Shown here piece after piece: positions 23,620-36,138 of a stretch of 64,000 nt of DNA; position 1 is the stretch's first letter; the number at the start of each line of letters is the position of its first letter. The notes beneath the pieces were generated by a model. That model was not told the DNA's origin and did not search any database. It was given only the letters and a program-made list of their open reading frames with translations. The stretch lies in the NCBI GenBank assembly GCA_003255065.1, contig QAOA01007509.1, positions 15,180-79,179 of the forward strand, written 5' to 3'. Made by a program: the position numbers and the translations under genes. The stretch comes from Cercis canadensis (lineage: Eukaryota > Streptophyta > Magnoliopsida > Fabales > Fabaceae).

Positions 23620-26600
23620 AAGAAGAGTCTTTTTGTCTTATCAGCCATTGATGAATTAGATATTTGGAATGTAGAAATTAGTCTGTTAGTAATGTCACAG
23701 ATCATCTGGTTCCAAACATAAAGCTTAGGTACCTTCATGAAGTTAAGCAAGAACATGTGACATCTGAGTCTTTTTTTATACTATTTTAATTTTATATTGT
23801 ATTATTCTGATACAGTCTTTCACACAATATAGAAGATAGTATATTAAATTTTAGAGTTATAGTATATGACTAATTAATATTTATTGTGATTGCTCCTTTG
23901 TTCATTTGATGTGTGGATGAGAGAGAAGAGGTGTGATTGGTCAAAGAATATGGGTTTGGCAAAGAGAACGTTAACATTTATCCCGGGAAGAGGAGGGTTG
24001 TGTTGGGTGAGACGTCACTTGTGAGAGGTGTGTGTGATTTATTATGGAATGGTAAGGTGGATGAAAGAAAAGGAAGGTGGGACATATTACAGGGGACAGC
24101 AACCATAGCCCTCTACTAACCTAGCACCTAAGATTTTTCTCTTTTTTTTTTCTTTTCTTTTATTTCTTACCAAGTTCCAACATAATGTTGCAAACGTTTA
24201 AGGTTTATTTTGGAGTTATTTTAAAGGGAAAAGAAAAAGATATGAGAGAATTAAAGCTCTTATCTCTTTTATTTGAAAAATTTATCTTAAAAAAATATAG
24301 GAGACCAGTGAATAAGATGTAACATCTGTATTCTTAAGTCTCGACCTTTATAAATTAATTCATTATTCAAATTTACGCAAATAATTAACCAAGCTTATTT
24401 TTAATTATGATTCTAAAGTATACAACTTTATGCAGATTTGAAATTAATTAACCAAGTTTATCTTTATGATTCTAAAGCAAAGCCCCTTTCTCATCCTCCT
24501 TCTGCTATGGCCTATAAGTAGTAGACATGCCTACATTATAATATATATATATACTTTGGGGATGTTAGGTATGAAACGAAATCCAGAACGTCCACATGGA
24601 AAGTGATCTCAGCCATTGGATTAAATTTCCAGAGGAATGAACTGATTCTGCATGGACGATATGCGTCAAGAAGCACAAAGGGACATCCAGATGTCTCTAT
24701 ACTGCGAAGCTCTTTTTGTTGTAGATACTATCATGAGTCATGACATAGGTCATATATCTAAATATTAATGTTTATGACTTTTTTTTTGTTGTTAATACTA
24801 TGAGTATCATCACTTTATCTAATTGGACGTGAGACTAATATTGTTCGAGGGTTATAGTAATTACGGTTTTTCTTCTCTTAATAATATTTTTATTAAACCT
24901 TGAATCTCTGACCACAACCAAAGGTGCATCACAAAATTTAACTTGTTACCAGTTGAACCAAGTGCTTGTTGGTTATTAATGTTTATGACTAGATCAGATG
25001 AATCGACAGATTGATCTAAAATCCTTAAAGTTTTGGAAGAACATTCATGGAAAGCCAGAGGTAAGTTTTCTAACTGCTAATATTTTCCTATAAAGTTTTG
25101 TACAATTTGCGATGCGTTTTCTTGATTGATATATTCATCAAGTTTTCTTATGAAAACTTAAGATTCTGAATAGCATAATTGAACAGATGGACTCGCAATA
25201 TGCTGATTATTGGAGGCTGCCACCGCTGCATTTTAATATCTCGCATACTTAATCTTTGACAGTGGGTTCTCCTGCTGTGATTTCAAAGTTATATCTTCAG
25301 CATACGTGTCATGATGTTTGTCTTCTTAGTTAATAAAATTTTAATATATTTTACATGTGTATAAGGATGCAAATATAAAACTTTTTTAAAAAAAAAGGAA
25401 AAAATTAGTAATTAGATTCAATTTTAGCTAGAATTTGTTTTATCTATCTATTTTTTTAAAAAAAGCTATTCTTCAAACAAAAAAAATAAAATATTTCTAA
25501 ACAAATTAAACCACCTAATCCAACCTTATCTATAATAACCTTGGTTAGAAGAAGGAATAAGATTCAAATATAAATAGAAACACTAAAATATAAAAGGACA
25601 AAATAATTAAGGGAAATAATTAGATTCAAATATAAACACAAATAAAGGACACTCATAAAAAGCTCCTTGATTTCACTTGCAATTTTCCACAGGTTCCACC
25701 ACGATTCTGATCCAATGGCTAAGAAAGCACTGGAATAAATATTAAGCTATAGTTTCGCATTTTCTAATTAATTATTTTCTTTTGAATTTTCAAAATAACA
25801 ATACAACTTTGAAAGGAATATATCTTTTAATTTCTCAATCAGAGAATAAGGATGCTATCTAAAAACATAACAATAAACAATTATAACTTTAAAGGACTAG
25901 GCAGAAAACTATTTATCCAAAATTTATATCTTTATCTATCTTTAAAATAAAAAATTATCCATAGCTATATATATATTTTCACGTGTAAGAGTAGTAAAAT
26001 TATTTTAATTTGTTAGTTATTACCACCACTTAACCAATTAAAAAGATAAATACATGAATCTTCATCACATATTCATAAGAATTATATTAATTAAAACAAA
26101 TAGGTAAAAGATGTCTAAACAAACCAAGATTCTAAATTCGATAAATAAAAGTTATTAAAATATAAAATTAACAAACTAAAAGGTATCTGAACAAACTAGG
26201 ATTCTGAATTCAACAGATAACCTTGATTAGCATATATAAAAGACCCTAATACACAAGTTCAACACATATTAGTGCCTAGAAGATAGTAAAAGCTACCGAA
26301 AGAAAATAGGTATGTCTTAAATATTTATTCTCTCTGTTTGTCACATTCTTTTTTCTAATTTATTGTAGTTTCTTTAATTGAAATCTGTTTCTTTCTTGCT
26401 ATTTCTCACTACTTCTCTGCTTTATTTTCTTTAATTAATTGTAGTTTTTTTTCCCCCTTTTTGGGCACCTTTATATGTAAGACTGTTTAAGCTTGATTTT
26501 GATATTTATTTAGTTGTCATCACTATCATAATATATTTAAAATTTTTGAAAGTAAAGTTCTTTTTCATCACACCCAAAACTTTCTGTCAAAATTTACTTG

Positions 26601-26928
26601 AACATTGTAGATATGACTATCAACTATTTAGTTTGTTCTTTTTAATTAAGCAGTTTTTTTTTAAAAAAAAATTATTAATTTAAAAAAAAAAAACAAAAAC
26701 TTTCACATATTTGGCTGGGCATCTCCAAAATTTAAATTTATTTTAATAATAATAATAAATGTATTGTAGACAAAATAGAACATATATTATTTTTTAGTTT
26801 GAAATAATATGATAATGCATTCTTTTAGTTATTTTATGTTGATCAATTTTTGCTTGTAGCCTTCATATGCCTATTAGATTGCTGAAGCCATATTGTGGAT
26901 TGCAAACTTTTCACTGCCTTTTCACAAT
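23620..26928. other. Long gene-free AT-rich stretch
   Basis: No exon recognised on either strand. A minus-strand tRNA-like SINE fragment is listed separately at 24883-24970. A short TA microsatellite is at about 24541-24552. The open frame at 23937-24119 shows no known motif. Confidence 0.45.
24883..24970 (-). repeat. tRNA-derived SINE-like fragment
   Basis: On the minus strand the sequence has a box A-like GGTTCAACTGGTAACAAG and, downstream, a box B-like AGATTCAAGG. This resembles the internal Pol III promoter of plant SINEs. A related copy is at 41179-41272. The match is degenerate. Confidence 0.4.
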
Positions 26929-28246
26929 TGTTGTGAAAATTCCAACGCAAGTGTACGTTGTCGTTTGCAAGTAATAAAATGAGATAAATTTATCGTTCCT
27001 ACGAGGACTAATGTACCAACTACCGAAAGAGGGTTAACCTTAACTTTATCTAATCAATCGATAAGGAGATATTTCAATGAAACAACTAAAAATAGAATGA
27101 AAACAATGTAAACCAGAAAAATAGCAAATTAAACCAGAAAAATGATAGATTCAGCAAGAGAGAAACACCTAGGGTTCCGATTTCACCATAATTACTCCCA
27201 GCTTTCATTCCATATTCCATTAACTCCAATTTATCTTCCTATTTGCTAATCAAGATTCCCTAATTTATTCACTAGTCTCTCCCAAGGTTTAGTGTAAATA
27301 TCTCTTAATTACTAACCTTATATATCCCTATATGAGTTACAATAATTACAAATTCATTTAGTTTTGTGGATCTTTTTGACTGATTACATAAATCATGGAG
27401 GTATATTCTTATCCTCCATGTAACTCATGGCATTTACCCCAAGGAACTTGACACACAACTCTCCTTCCAGTCTCATTGTGATTAACAATTCATCTAATTA
27501 TTGGCCAGACAATCAGAAGCATTAAGAGGAGAGATAAACGCTCAAATTGAAGAGATAAATAATGGAATTAACTTCATATGAAACTACAGCTGGTCCTAAT
27601 TAGGCTACATCGTACCCTAGATAAGAGAATTAGTTCATATTAGATGAAGAGAACAAGAAAGAATAAAATTGAGACATGATTCAAAGGTAAAAGAGGAAAA
27701 ATTCTGGTTTGAAGGTCAAATCAGCCTTGCATCTCCTTCCTTCAATCCTTGCTTTGCCTCCTTTGTGCCTCCAAAAGTGTCTAAGAACGAACCCCTTTCT
27801 AATTCCCTAGCTTTCCTATTTATACCCCTCACTCTAAAGCCCTAAAACCAAGAGAAAATAAGCTGTGTCTACAGAATTAAGTTCGGGCGCCGCACCTCTG
27901 ACTCGCTGAAAGAAATTTGCTTCTTTTCACTTTCGGGCGCCGCACTTGGGTGCCGCACCTCTGTTGCTCTGGAGAAATCTAGCTTTTTGTAGTTTTTCGG
28001 GCGCCGCACCTCTGTCTTTTGAGGGGTGCGGCGCTGAGCTGCTGCCAGATTCTCCCTTCTAATGCTTCTAAGCACCAAAGCTCTGGTTTATGTCCCCAAA
28101 CTCCTCAAAAGTCCTTGTTTCTTTGCTCAAGTCCATAGAATCTGCAATTTAACATAAAAATCTCAATAAATAGCCATTAAATTACAAGAACTACTCAAAT
28201 GTTTAAGCCAAGACACCTAAAAAGTGAGTATAAAACTCACTCAACA
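26929..28246 (-). mobile_element. Solo LTR of a Gypsy family, with perfect 5-bp TSD
   Basis: The 1318-bp unit starts TGTTGTGAAAATTCCAACGC and ends TTTTATACTCACTCAACA-type sequence on the plus strand, i.e. TGTTGAGTG...CACAACA on the minus strand. It is flanked by ACAAT on both sides (26924-26928 and 28247-28251). It is the inverse of the LTR at 61439-62736, whose gag and primer site identify the family. No internal region is present, so it is a recombined solo LTR. It contains several copies of a GC-rich motif, GGGCGCCGCACCTCTG, at about 27883-28035. Confidence 0.95.
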
Positions 28247-28460
28247 ACAATCTGTTAAGAGTTAGCAATATAGAGAATAAGTCAAATCTCTCCTTAGAAA
28301 AATAACAAGTAATACCTAATTTTGAAAGTTAGCAATTCCATAAATTGTATTCTATATAGCAATAATAAAGGCAATACAACTAAAGATGTGTAGGCAACTG
28401 ATTTTTTATTTGCTCTCTAATCTGTTCCATTTGCCTAATACTCTCTTCATTTGGTTTCTC
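28247..28460. other. Between solo LTR and transposase relic
   Basis: AT-rich; probably the 3' part of the Harbinger element on the minus strand. No terminal inverted repeat recognised. Confidence 0.35.
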
Positions 28461-29827
28461 CTATATGACATTACTAGGCCCCACTTCATCCATAATTTCT
28501 TCATCAGCAAACTTAAAGTTCTCATTGAATGCTTCAAATTTTGCATCACTTGTATCATGTCTTCTAATAAAGTTGTGCAAAGTCATGCAAACAACTATAA
28601 TTTTAACTTGTGTCTCCAACGAGAATGGAGGCATAACACCCAATATTTTCCATTTTGCTTTGCAACACCCAAAAGAGCGTTCAATTGTGCATCAAAGACT
28701 AGAGTGATAATAGTTAAACACTTCAATTCTCCCCCTTGCTCTTGGCCCTAATCTAAAGTATGGGAGATGATATCTTTATCCCTTGTAGGGACCTAAGAAA
28801 CCCATGAAACTAGGATAATGAAAATCAACCAAGTAGTGTTTACCTAGAAACAAAGATTTCAAATTAAATAAACAACTAATATATAACATACTTTAAGGGT
28901 TCAAATTCAAATAGTAAATGTCTAAAATCACTAACCTTCAGGAGGAAGAGGGAAATGCAAGCTAGGTCTGCGTACAACCTCATTGAAAATTTTAGTATCA
29001 TGTGCAAACCCCTCCAAACATGGCCATACAAAAGTGAAACACATATTAAAATCACAAGCACTTATTACATTGGTAGTTGTAATACCTTTTCTACCAGTGT
29101 AAGAAATTTGCAAATCTAAAGGAACAATAACATGTATATGAGTGTCACCTATGGCCCCAACACAATTCTTAAAATATGGAAAAATTCGTTCGTAATTTCT
29201 AATCTCAACAGGAATGTCTCTGAAGTGTGGATCAATAGGTTTAATTATATCTTCAGCGAGGCTGCAAACAGCATCTAAGACCATATGGAACTATCTAGAG
29301 ATCGTCTCCCCTAAATGTTGGAACCTCTCCTCTGAGTTACGAACTGAACCTGATTATCCTAGTATGTATAAAAACAATCCCACTTGTTCATGAATTCTAA
29401 CATGTCTTGTTGGCTTGAGATTGTAATTATTTTGTAGAACATCACACAACTGGAGAAATATATATTTTTTCATCCTAAATTGTTCATAGCAACGAATATG
29501 GTGTCCATTCAGAATCTCTGATACCCATTTATGCCCAGTTAGCTTGGAAGTTTTATGTGGGCTCTTCATAACATATTTTGAAAAATAATTGACAACACAA
29601 GCCATTGCCACTACTAACATATTTTGCTTATTATGCCTGAATATAGCATTAATTTTATCGAAAGATTCTTCATCTGAAAAACTTTCGTCAGATGAATATT
29701 CATTTAAAAAACTTTTGTCAGATGAATATTCATCTGAAAAACTTTCATCTGAGCTATTATATATCCTGTTATATAAATAATCAAAATAAAAAACAATTAA
29801 TTGCCAAATAAAAACACACTTATCCAT
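28461..29827 (-). pseudogene. PIF/Harbinger transposase (DDE_Tnp_4, HARBI1-like), decayed
   Basis: Reading on the minus strand, an acidic Ser-rich N-terminus is followed by the conserved helix-turn-helix-like part (PTRHVRIHEQVGLFLYILG, then ERFQHLGETISR). The catalytic region begins CVGAIGDTHIHVIVP and continues GRKGITTTNVISACDFNMCF, AHDTKIFNEVV and LPPEG. A GT/AG intron at about 28874-28935 follows, in the position usual for plant Harbinger genes. The frame then continues with HYLVD, FLGPYKG and the C-terminal block ETQVKIIVVCMTLHNFIRRH. At least four stops interrupt it: TAA at 29356-29354, TAG at 29293-29291, and two in the 3' exon (after PYKG and after HSSL). The first catalytic Asp context is GAIGD rather than the usual GAIDG. 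Not functional. Confidence 0.9.
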
Positions 29828-29926
29828 AAAAAAATGTAGTATGCTTTATAATATTAGTTGCTCAGTACAAAATTACAAATCAAATACAAATAAGCCAATA
29901 AACACACAATCATAATATAAAATATC

Positions 29927-30277
29927 TCAAGGGCAAGACACACTTGTCATGTTGTGAGTCTTCAGCCAACCAAGTTGGAGAGTAGGGTCTTCTAATCCCA
30001 TAAAGATCTCTCTATTTGCCCTATTTTCCATTAATCTTGTACCTACAAAAAACAACTCACTACCAACCCCTAGCCCTAACAATTTCTTAAGCACGACCAA
30101 ACAAGTTGATATGTCACGTTTATTATTTTGATGAGCAACTTCAATAGTATTTTGTGCATCAAAGCTATCAATTATATGTGTCAGTTGAGCTGAAAGTTTA
30201 TCAGCTTCAGATCTCTTTTCACTCTTCCCACCCATTTTCCTTTTTTCCTTTCTGACCCCTAGATGGCCCTGGTTCAA
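29927..30277 (-). pseudogene. Harbinger MYB/SANT-like ORF1, C-terminal part
   Basis: The C-terminal 70 residues, with LGLGVGSELFFVGTRLMEN and REIFMGLEDPTLQLGWLK, match the tail of the MYB/SANT-like accessory protein found next to plant Harbinger transposases. The MYB domain itself is not visible upstream. Being in the same orientation and 100 bp from the transposase supports one original element. The start codon shown by the open frame is not trustworthy. Confidence 0.6.
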
Positions 30278-30439
30278 TACGGGGTTGTAGGCTTAGTGTA
30301 TTTTTTCCAAAGACAGCGCTATGGTACAATCCAGTTTCTGGTGTTTTCCTATCAAATAAAATGTGATGGCAGTGAATTTTTGGGAGGGAACAGAAAAAGA
30401 AGGTGTACACAGTGGCTATAGAGCTGATGTTTTGCAATT

Positions 30440-30646
30440 GTGTAGCTTTTAGTTGAAACTTGAAAGGTTTAATATCATAAAAAAAGTTGCATACAAGTTA
30501 TGTCCAAACTAAACCCTCAAACTTAACTGGGGTTGTGGTGAATAAAAGGGAGAAATATAGATGGGCAATGATGTTTCTACAAATCTTTATGCCACATCAA
30601 TCTAAAAAATTAGCTAAAGAAAACCGATATCGGAAGAAACCATCTA
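30440..30646. other. No gene seen
   Basis: AT-rich sequence leading into the 110-bp tandem repeat. Confidence 0.35.
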
Positions 30647-30980
30647 GCTCGCCAAGCTAAGATCTTATGTTTGGTTTAATTTTAAATAAATTGTAGTTGA
30701 GCTCAAAACTTGGTCTTATCATGCAAAAAGAGCACCGACCTGACTGACATCATCAAGCTCGCCAAGCTAAGATCCTATGTTTGGTTCGATTTTAAATAAA
30801 TTGTAGTTGAGACTCAAAACTTGGTCTTGTCATGCAAAAAGAGCACCGACCTGACTGACCTCATCGAGCTTGCCAAGCTAAGATCTTATGTTTGGTTCGA
30901 TTTTAAATATATTGTAGTTGAGCTCAAAACTTGGTCTCGTCGTGCAAAAAGAGCACCAACTTGATCGACCTCGTCGAGCT
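30647..30980. repeat. 110-bp tandem repeat, three copies
   Basis: Units starting GCTCGCCAAGCTAAGATC begin at 30647, 30757 and 30868, with a partial fourth start at 30978. Unit length is 110-111 bp with few substitutions. It lies at the 3' side of the decayed gypsy-type gag gene and is probably part of that element's untranslated region or LTR. Confidence 0.85.
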
Positions 30981-31229
30981 CGCCCAGTTTAAGTCATATC
31001 TTTCATTTGAAATAAATAAAAAGCAACCAAACTCAGAACTCATAGACTGTTAGAAATTAAGAAAAACAGCCGAGCTTAATATAAACCAAAGAATGAAGGG
31101 ACAAAATAAAAATTCATAGATTACTCCAAAAAGAAAATTACTAGACCAATCCAAAACAAAGAAAAGGCACCAAGGCCAACAAAACAAAAAGACAAGTTAC
31201 AAAAACAAATAAAGCTCAATCTAAAGCAA

Positions 31230-33086
31230 TGGGCTCCTCTTGACCTCAACCCTCATTCCCTTCATCCTTTGGCACTGAGTTGGCGTCCCCACCATAATTC
31301 TCCACCTCAAAGGCTTCATTTGGGCCAGCCTCCTCGTCCTCATCGGGCTCTATCAGCTCCCCATCTTGAAAGACCTTAAAGTAAGCCAATTTGTCATACC
31401 TCAGCCCGAGATACTCGAACTTGGCATGCTCTGATAATTATCAAAACCTTCTTTAATGGCCACCATATAATTCTTCATGATCTTCTTCTCAACACGCACT
31501 TTCAACCTTTCTTAAGAAGACTGAGCTCTCTCTTGTTAGTGAGCTAACTGATCTTGTAGTTTTTTCTCTCTCATCTCGGCAGATCGGGCTAACTCCAAGG
31601 TTGTCGCTTTAGCTGGGTCCCTAACTAAGACGTCTTCTTTCAGATTATGGTTGTCAATCTGCAAAGCCTTCATCTCATCAAGAAGGACCACATGCTCAGT
31701 TCAAAATTGCCTCATCCGCCTCCATTAGTTTCTTATTGGCCTCATTCATCCTATTCATCCTCACCTACATCTCCCGAGCTACAGATAGATCTTGGGAAAT
31801 ATTGCCAACCATATATCGTTCCAGAGTTTCACTAAAGGTTGTATGCAGCCTTTTCTTGTCAAAATCAGGGGTAAACTTGTTCACCATGGACCCGTGATTG
31901 AGCTGGGTATTCCAGAGGGAAAACTCGGCCTTGTTGGTCTCCGAAAGAACCTCAGCAGAAAAGCACCAAGGGAAAGCTGTCGCCAAGCTAGTTAGCCTCA
32001 TTGGCTCCGTCGACCTGACAGGATCTGCACTAGGAGATCTTTGAGCCCTCCTCTTTGAGATTTTTTTCATTTCCTTTCTCCTTGGCAGTAGGTCGAGAAG
32101 ACTCTGTTGGACTTCTCGGTACCTCTATAGGTTGGACAATGGACATAGACTCAGCAACATCAATTTGGGGTCCCCAACCTAGGTTTTCCTCTTCCCTCAC
32201 TTCCTAATCTAAGCGAGCAAAACGTTGCATATCCTCTAAAGTAAGAATTTTGTCTAAAGCAAAACAATCAAGGTCAACAAACCAAAGGAATAAATAAAAT
32301 CGACCTCAAATAAACAAGAATAACTCAAAAACCTACCATTAAGGCTTTTAGCCCATAACTGAACTGCGCTAGAACTAGGAATAGTAAATTCGCTAAGGAC
32401 CTTTATGGCCGACCTAACATCCTCATCATAATCCCTAGTCGCCCTAGGTCGGATCTTATGGATATATATGCACCACTTCAAGGGAAACTTAGGGTAGCCA
32501 GCAGCATCTATAAAGAAAGCTCACTCTGGATCCGATCTACCCTTTGAGGTCGGCATAGATACCCAAAAGAACTAATCCTTCCAATCCTTAAAAAATTCTT
32601 CAACCGGCCTCATCTGGTTAAGAAGAAGCCAAGCAACCACATATATGTAGCCATGACAATCTTCACGCACATGCTTTAGTTGAAAAAAGTAAAAAAAGGC
32701 ATCCACCCAAGCTCGGACACCTAGTAACTTGCACATATTTTGAAACCCTTGCAGCAAGCCCCACCCATTAGCATGAAATTGGGTCGGTGCAACATTAATG
32801 ACCTTGAAAAACTCCATTTCAAACTTCAAAGGAGGTAGAGAGGCACTGCTCCTCTTAATGAAATACCAGTTGAAGGTAAGAAACCTATTATCCTTCAAAC
32901 TCTTGCAGACCAGAACTCTTTATGGGTAGGCCTTTAGACCATAAGGGTAGGATTTCTAATCTACATACACAAAAGACTTATTCAAATCTCTTATCTGCCT
33001 AACCCCAAAATGGGAAGTCCCAAGCCTCACCTCAGCACTTATCCACCAGGGATTTTTGACCTCTCGAAAGAAAACACTGACATCTC
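31230..33086 (-). pseudogene. Gypsy-type transposon gag-like protein, decayed
   Basis: On the minus strand, fragments read in order WISAEVRLGTSHFGVRQIRD, then KDNRFLTFNWYFIKRSSAS, then FKVINVAPTQFHANGWGLLQ, ending near VEEFFKDWKD. Further downstream are fragments rich in charged and heptad-like residues (SETLERYMVGNISQDLSVA, ELARSAEMREKKLQDQLAH), probably a coiled coil. The first part resembles the plant 'putative gypsy type transposon' domain (PF04195). Several stops and frame changes interrupt it. The solo LTR at 33092-34910 is inserted just upstream of this gene (its 5' side, reading minus). Confidence 0.65.
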
Positions 33087-33091
33087 CCCCT

Positions 33092-34910
33092 TGTCACAAC
33101 GCACCCGAATGTCGCTACGACGTGGATAGCGGAATTAGAAAAAGATTAGTTTTCAAAAGAAAACTTGAAGTCGCCACCAATTGTATTAGGAAAATGGGGA
33201 ACAATTGAAAAACCCTTTTTTTAATTAAAAAAAACAACGGTCTGCGAATCAGAGAGGGTTCGTGAGTCTATTTATGCGTGGGAAAGATGTTAGGCACCCT
33301 ATAGCATCCGTCTAAAGACGGTTACCCCAAATTAATTGTGTGAACATAATATGACCAAAAATGTGTATTTTATTTACTCCAGAATAATGAATTATTACAA
33401 GAACATTTAACAAAAATAAAAATAAAGAATTTCAACGTGTAATACATGATTTCTCTACTGAGACCTAAATCCTTCTACCTTTTCATCGCATAAAGCGACC
33501 GTCCAAGGTGGCGCTACTTTTACCTAGATCGAATAGAGAAAGACATCCCATATAGGACTGACTCGACCTATTCTCCCATGATAAGTGAAGGGGCATGCGA
33601 ATACTATGCGACACAGATATATTTTTTATATGCAGTGCAAATGCATGATTTTAAGTATTACAAAACTTGTCTCAAAATTTAAGTACTGAGAAATCTTAAT
33701 TTATATATAAAAAAATGAGATAAATAAAGCATTATTCTTGCTCCAAGCTTGCAGCTAGGTATCTTCCGGTTGGACCTTCCAATTTGCTCATACTCATAAT
33801 TACCATGAGTTGTATCTAAAGATGCTCATGAATACACCAAAACACAAGTTAGGCAATACTTAAGACTTAAAATAAATCTACCTAAGTGAACCACACCACA
33901 CATTTAATCTCTACATGCTTCAAATGTAATAATCCAAAAGCATCCAAAAGTATACAAATAAATTCTAAACAACCCTTAGAATAGTACAAACAATGCATAA
34001 GAACTAAACCAAAAACAACTCCAAACTAATATTCAATACAACACCCAAACTAACCTAGTAAATAGCCTCCAAAACAGTTAAAAAGCGTAGGTAATAAACC
34101 CCGAACAGCAGCCGAACAAAACCTAGTGAAGGAGCTTTGAAGATCAAACTTAGAATGGATTTTCACGGATTACTCACAGTTGGGATCCTGGTTTTACTGC
34201 TAGTTCTGGTTCATTTTCTCTTGTATGCAATTTCTGCTCTTCTCTGCTGAATAGATTCTTTCTCTTCTCCTCTCTTCCCTTTGGTTTCTACTCCACTTTC
34301 TTTTATTCGATTTTTGCTCTTGCTCTACTGAATGGATTCTTTCTCTTCTCTTCTCTTCTCTTTCCTTTGGTTTCTGCTCCTCTTTCTTTTATTCAGTTTT
34401 TGCTCTTGCTCTACTAAATGCTTTTTCTCCTTGCTGAATACGTATATTTCACCCATCACATAAATATTTTGCTATTTTGTCTTGAATTCCCAATCTGCCC
34501 TGTAATTGCTGCCCTTTTTTTTTTTTTTTTTTTTTTTTTNTTTTTTTTTTTTTATTTGCTTAGTTATTTATTTAAAAGAAAGGATAATTCATGGCTTGGA
34601 CCAATCGGGAGAGAAGAAAATCTATTTTTTGCTCTCCTATTGGCTCCTTTAGATGCAATGATGCAAAAATTTATCAACCAAACTTATTTATATTTTTTAT
34701 CTACTATTTACAAAAATTAAAAAAAATAAAAGATGGGCCAAATGAGCTTAAATGAAAATAGGCCTAGTTGACAATGGATTGGACTTAGGGTTTCTTTAAT
34801 CACAAAGGGCCAAACAATAAAAAAAACACTAATTAGAATTTAAAATTTTATCTATTTTTTTTAATATTTTTAAACCATAAGAAAAACTCAAACAAAATAC
34901 AATGTCTACA
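33092..34910. mobile_element. Solo LTR with perfect 5-bp TSD CCCCT
   Basis: The unit starts TGTCACAACGCACCCGAATG and ends CAATGTCTACA. The same five bases, CCCCT, flank it at 33087-33091 and 34911-34915. The first 250 bp contain the phrases GTCGCCACCAATTG and GGTCTGCGAATCAGAG, which I associate with LTRs of plant Gypsy elements. There is no internal coding region. Its length is uncertain because an N in a long poly-T run lies inside (34540). Confidence 0.82.
34540..34540. other. Assembly junction (single N) in poly-T
   Basis: The N interrupts a T homopolymer of about 38 bases; the true length is unknown. Confidence 0.7.
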
Positions 34911-34915
34911 CCCCT

Positions 34916-35463
34916 TCGTGCTGACCAAAACACATATTTTTAGACTTTGACCTTTTTGATTTTCTAGATCTTTTAGACTTTGACTTTGCTGACCTCGACC
35001 CTTCCGTCTTAAGGGTCTCGATGGTTCGACCTTCTTGAACCTTACATAAATAAGGGAAGCACTTGGACATACGCTTTCGCTATCACCAACCTAGTTTACC
35101 AAGCTAGAACAAAGAAAATTCTATCGACCTCACAAGTTGAATAAGAAACCCTACCACAAAATCTAGGAGAAGCAAATAAATAACTTACATAAATAACAAT
35201 GCTGACCTCACCTCCGTGAGCAAGGCAAAATCCAAGTAGCAAACCTTATTAGCAGCTCGCTTTAACTTGTGCTCCGATCTCCTCAAAATCTCATAAAAGC
35301 ACAAATGACTACGAAATGAGCCATATTTATAGAAAATCTTATGCACATCTAACGGTCAAAAAATTTAACGCATCCAACGGTTGAGACCTAGCTACTTTTT
35401 ACTCGAGAAGCACAAATGTCACCTCGATAACAGCTTTTGACGCCTAAAAAAATGTGTTTCAAC
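34916..35463 (-). repeat. Remnant 5' part/LTR of the gypsy-type element (part 1)
   Basis: Reads on the minus strand upstream of the decayed gag. It shares phrases such as GACCTC and CTCGCC with the sequence at 30650-31000 and with 37113-37285. The hAT element at 35464-37112 is inserted in it; joining the two sides restores continuous sequence. The exact LTR ends could not be fixed. Confidence 0.45.
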
Positions 35464-35723
35464 CAATATTTTAAAAATCGGATTGAACCAGACGGTCCGA
35501 CTGGTGCCCGGTTAGAATTTTGGTTCGGTTTGAAGGGGTAAACCGTTTAGGCGGTTGAACCGATAAAAACCGGTGAACTAGTTTTCAATAACTGGCCGAT
35601 TCACAACACTTTTTTTTTTTTTCAAATTTTAAACCAAAACGGTGTCGTTTATCTCACCTCCTTCCTCCCTCCCCTCGACCTCTGCTTCTCTTTTGTTATT
35701 TGGTTGATTAATTTGAATTTGCT

Positions 35724-36138
35724 ATGGCTGATAAGCAACCACAATTGAACGGTGCCTACTATGGTCCCGCAATTCCACCACAGCAGCCACCCCGCCAGTA
35801 CCGCTCTAGGCGAGACAGAAGCTGCTGTTGCTGTCTCTTTGGCTTCCTCTGGAAGCTGCTTCTCGCAATTATCGTCATCTGGTCTCGCAATCCTCATCTT
35901 CTGGCTCATCGTACAACCACGACCCTTCAAGTATTACGTCTCCGAAGCCCAAATCACCCAATTTGAATACGACAACACCACCCTCCGCTACAACCTTGTC
36001 CTCAACTTCACTGCCCGTAACCCAAACAAGCAGCTTTCTATCTACTACGACAAAGTTGAAGGCAGGGCATTCTATGAGGGCCACAGATTCGAGTTATTGG
36101 TGAAAGCTTGTAAAAAATGGATTGGAAAAATCCATTGA
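35724..36138 (+). pseudogene. NDR1/HIN1-like (NHL, LEA_2) gene fragment inside the hAT element
   Basis: The fragment starts MADKQPQLNGAYYGPAIPPQ, continues with a Cys-rich CCCCLFGFLWKLL membrane-anchor region, then shifts frame by one base at about 35880. It continues GLAILIFWLIVQPRPFKYYV and RYNLVLNFTARNPNKQLSIY, the start of the LEA_2 fold. NHL proteins are membrane-anchored defence-related proteins of about 220 aa. Here the last 80 or so residues are missing and replaced by unrelated sequence ending in a stop. The frameshift, the truncation and the enclosing hAT ends indicate a captured fragment. A second copy of its 3' half follows the N at 36389. Confidence 0.88.

Noticed and set aside
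28386-28751. 121-codon plus-strand frame
   Set aside because: Antisense to the Harbinger transposase C-terminal exon, which has clear family motifs on the minus strand.
34418-34720. 100-codon frame across the poly-T and N
   Set aside because: A run of Phe from homopolymer T; artefact.
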